A program made the translations under genes and the position numbers. Positions 62,139 to 64,000 of a DNA stretch of 64,000 nucleotides are shown here, piece by piece (the stretch's first letter is position 1; each line of letters starts with the position of its first letter). The notes beneath the pieces are model-generated. The model was not told where the DNA came from. It was given only the letters and a program-made list of their open reading frames with translations, and ran no database searches. Source of the stretch: an uncultured Paracoccaceae bacterium (lineage in GTDB: Bacteria > Pseudomonadota > Alphaproteobacteria > Rhodobacterales > Rhodobacteraceae); contig CALMJS010000008.1 in assembly GCA_937864535.1 (NCBI GenBank), forward strand, positions 1 to 64,000, in the 5' to 3' direction.

Positions 62139-63650
62139 CTAGACCTCTTTCGCAAGCGTGAGACGATAGCTAACCGCCTCTGCGATATGGGGTTTTAGCA
62201 CGCGATCCGATCCGTCGAGGTCGGCAATCGTCCGCGCAACCCGCAATATGCGATGATATCCGCGTGCCGTGAGGCCAAACCTCTCGGCGACTTTGTTGAT
62301 CAGGTTTCGCCCGTCGTCGTCCGGCGCGGCAACCTGTTCGAGCAATTCGCCTTCAGCCTCGGAATTGGTGCGAACCCCGCTCTCGCCATATCGCTGCCTC
62401 TGGAGCTCTCGGGCGATCGCAACCCGCGCGGCGATTGTGGCCGAATCTTCGCCAGATGCCGGGAGATCGAGATCGCTAAACGGCACGGCTGGCACTTCGA
62501 TCCTCAGGTCAAAGCGGTCCATCAGGGGGCCAGAGATGCGGCCGAGGTAATCCTCGCTACACGTCGGGGCACGGCTACACCCCCGTGCAGGATCACCCAG
62601 AAACCCGCATCGACAGGGGTTTGCGGCCGCCACCAGCAAAAATTTGCAGGGATATCGGACATGGGCATTGGCCCGCGCAACGACCACCTCGCCCGTTTCG
62701 AGAGGTTGACGCAGGGTATCCAGCACAGTGCGCGAAAATTCCGGAAATTCATCGAGGAATAAGACCCCGTTATGCGCCAGACTGATTTCGCCGGGTTGCG
62801 CGCCTCTGCCGCCCCCGACCATCGCAGGCATCGAGGCCGTGTGGTGAGGGTCGCGATAGGGGCGGCTGCGACTGATTCCGCCATCCGCAAGCAGGCCAGC
62901 CAGGGAGTGGATCATCGAGGTTTCAAGGGCTTCTGTCGGGGTCAGCGGCGGCAAAAGCGTAGATAGGCGCGACGCCAGCATGGATTTGCCCGATCCCGGG
63001 GGGCCCATCAGCAAGAGATGGTGACGCCCGGCAGAAGCGATTTCCAACGCGCGTTTGGCACGTTCCTGTCCTTTGACGTCCAGCATGTCCTTGGTCAATG
63101 CTTGTCTGGCGACCTCTCCCGGCTCTGCGGGTGGCAGCAGCATGCGCGAGGTGAGATGATTGATGACGTCAGAGAGAGTTCTTGCACCGTAGACAGCCGT
63201 CGCTCCGACCCAGGCCGCCTCTGCCGAGGAGGCTGCCGGGCAGATCAGGCAGCGGTCTCCCTCTGCCGCGGCCATCGCCGCGGGCAGGGCGCCATGCACG
63301 GGCACCAGCTTTCCGTCGAGCGACATTTCCCCCATGGCGACGGTCTCCGCCGCCTTGTCCTTGGGCAGGATGTCCAACTCGGCGAGCAAGGCAATCGCGA
63401 TTGGCAGGTCGAAATGTGACCCTTCCTTGGGAAGGTCCGCTGGCGATAGGTTGATCGTGATCCGCTGGCTGGGCAAGGCGATGCAAAGGGTCTGCAAGGC
63501 CGAACGGATGCGGTCCCGCGCCTCTGATACGGATTTGTCAGGCAGCCCAACGATCGAAAACCCGGGCAATCCCGGAGAGGTCGCGCATTGAACCTGAACC
63601 AGTCGCGCCTCGACCCCTTCGAATGTAACGGAATAGGCATGTGCGACCAT
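62139..63650 (-). CDS. comM: ComM/YifB family Mg-chelatase-like AAA ATPase
   Basis: A 503-residue AAA+ protein with the ChlI-like N-terminal domain (EARLVQVQCATSPGLPGFSIVGLPDKSVSEARDR), Walker A GPPGSGKSML and Walker B LFLDEFPEF. A C-terminal helical domain follows. ComM is a branch-migration helicase that aids integration of transforming DNA. The start at 63650 gives the usual YifB N-terminus; an upstream extension would enter the glutathione transferase gene. A CtrA-like motif lies upstream. Confidence 0.95.
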   Translation of the reverse strand: MVAHAYSVTFEGVEARLVQVQCATSPGLPGFSIVGLPDKSVSEARDRIRSALQTLCIALPSQRITINLSPADLPKEGSHFDLPIAIALLAELDILPKDKAAETVAMGEMSLDGKLVPVHGALPAAMAAAEGDRCLICPAASSAEAAWVGATAVYGARTLSDVINHLTSRMLLPPAEPGEVARQALTKDMLDVKGQERAKRALEIASAGRHHLLLMGPPGSGKSMLASRLSTLLPPLTPTEALETSMIHSLAGLLADGGISRSRPYRDPHHTASMPAMVGGGRGAQPGEISLAHNGVLFLDEFPEFSRTVLDTLRQPLETGEVVVARANAHVRYPCKFLLVAAANPCRCGFLGDPARGCSRAPTCSEDYLGRISGPLMDRFDLRIEVPAVPFSDLDLPASGEDSATIAARVAIARELQRQRYGESGVRTNSEAEGELLEQVAAPDDDGRNLINKVAERFGLTARGYHRILRVARTIADLDGSDRVLKPHIAEAVSYRLTLAKEV

Positions 63651-63693
63651 CGAAATCCCCGTTTCCCTGATCGCAGGATAACGGGGAGTCGGT

Positions 63694-63707
63694 TTAATTT
63701 TGGTTAA
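63694..63707. promoter_or_regulatory. CtrA-like motif upstream of comM
   Basis: TTAA-N6-TTAA, with one base fewer than the consensus N7 spacer, lies 44 bases upstream of the comM ATG and overlaps the end of the glutathione transferase gene. Its regulatory value is uncertain, but it parallels the site at dprA. Confidence 0.35.
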
Positions 63708-64000
63708 TCCGGATAATCGGCCTTGGGCAGACCCAGATTGTACGGAAACGGATCGTGGACCTCGGTCAGGGCCTCGGCCCGCCACGCCCGAAATGCGGGA
63801 TCGGCCAGATGCGCACTGACATATGCCTGCGCCGGTTCATCAATTGGTAATCCATAGGTGGTAAACCGACAGGCGACCGGGGCGTAAAACACATCAGCGA
63901 GGGAATATTGACCAAACAGCCATGGACCGTCGCCGCCATGACGGCTCTGCGCGAGGGACCAAAGATCCTGAATGCGGGCGACGTCGCGCAGAACAGCGTC
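63704..64000 (-). CDS. Glutathione S-transferase family protein, C-terminal part
   Basis: The last 98 residues of a protein running off the window edge. GGDGPWLFGQYSLADVFYAPVACRFTTYGLP is the C-terminal helical domain signature of glutathione S-transferases, and the ending NLGLPKADYPD closes the protein. The N-terminal thioredoxin-like domain is outside. It lies upstream of comM on the same strand; gshB is nearby on the other. Confidence 0.8.
   Translation of the reverse strand, partial: DAVLRDVARIQDLWSLAQSRHGGDGPWLFGQYSLADVFYAPVACRFTTYGLPIDEPAQAYVSAHLADPAFRAWRAEALTEVHDPFPYNLGLPKADYPD

Noticed and set aside
1-64000. tRNA, rRNA, CRISPR arrays, insertion sequences, prophage or toxin-antitoxin genes
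   Set aside because: None recognised; intergenic gaps are short and no repeat arrays, transposase or integrase motifs were seen.

Overview
This window is chromosomal DNA of an alphaproteobacterium, almost certainly of the order Rhodobacterales (Rhodobacter/Roseobacter group). The evidence is high GC, the aa3 oxidase operon order ctaC-ctaB-small ORF-ctaG-ctaE-SURF1, the ethylmalonyl-CoA pathway genes (ccr, ecm), a DUF6455 protein, an HvrA/H-NS-like regulator, a LuxR/LuxI pair with a CtrA site, and a GC-hairpin intergenic repeat ending GATATTTTTGGCACAAAG that is familiar from this group. These assignments come from reading proteins and motifs; no database was searched.

Region 1 (1-8.4 kb) is the most unusual. 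It starts with the N-terminus of a Flp (Tad) pilin. A lytic transglycosylase follows, then a HAD-UbiA fusion resembling decaprenyl-phosphate phosphoribosyltransferase. Facing it is a minus-strand run of FkbM methyltransferase, glycosyltransferase, LPG-synthase-TM-like flippase, DprE1-like FAD oxidase and DprE2-like reductase, with a divergent sulfotransferase. Together these can make polyprenyl-phospho-arabinose, the D-arabinofuranose donor best known from mycobacteria, and probably decorate a surface glycan or glycoprotein.

Region 2 (8.4-24.5 kb) holds topA, dprA and tldD on the minus strand. Divergent from them is the cytochrome c oxidase structural and assembly operon, running into thrC, an M16 peptidase, a RimJ-like acetyltransferase and a GlcD-type flavoprotein. 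A minus-strand methylthioadenosine/adenine salvage pair (mtnP-apt) closes the region. An FNR-type box lies between tldD and ctaC.

Region 3 (24.5-38.1 kb) holds a SulP transporter; the succinate dehydrogenase operon with three small lipoprotein genes inserted between sdhA and sdhB, behind a promoter with paired palindromes; DUF6455 and DUF1989 genes around an FNR-like box; an H-NS-like gene; and ethylmalonyl-CoA mutase and crotonyl-CoA carboxylase/reductase flanking an acyltransferase and a lipoprotein.

Region 4 (38.1-52.2 kb) holds a quorum-sensing locus (71-aa ORF, luxR, luxI, helicase) behind a consensus CtrA site; a TSUP exporter pair; a purine nucleoside uptake operon (BMP binding protein, ATPase, two permeases, purine nucleoside phosphorylase); nifU-tsaB-rimI; a small secreted protein; and a universal stress protein.

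Region 5 (52.2-64 kb) is mostly housekeeping: trpS, a rhomboid-fold protein lacking its catalytic residues, murJ, glnD, an LppC-like lipoprotein, rsmI-yraN-gshB, comM and a partial glutathione S-transferase. dprA and comM, both natural-transformation genes, each have a CtrA-like site upstream. I saw no rRNA, tRNA, CRISPR array, insertion sequence or prophage.
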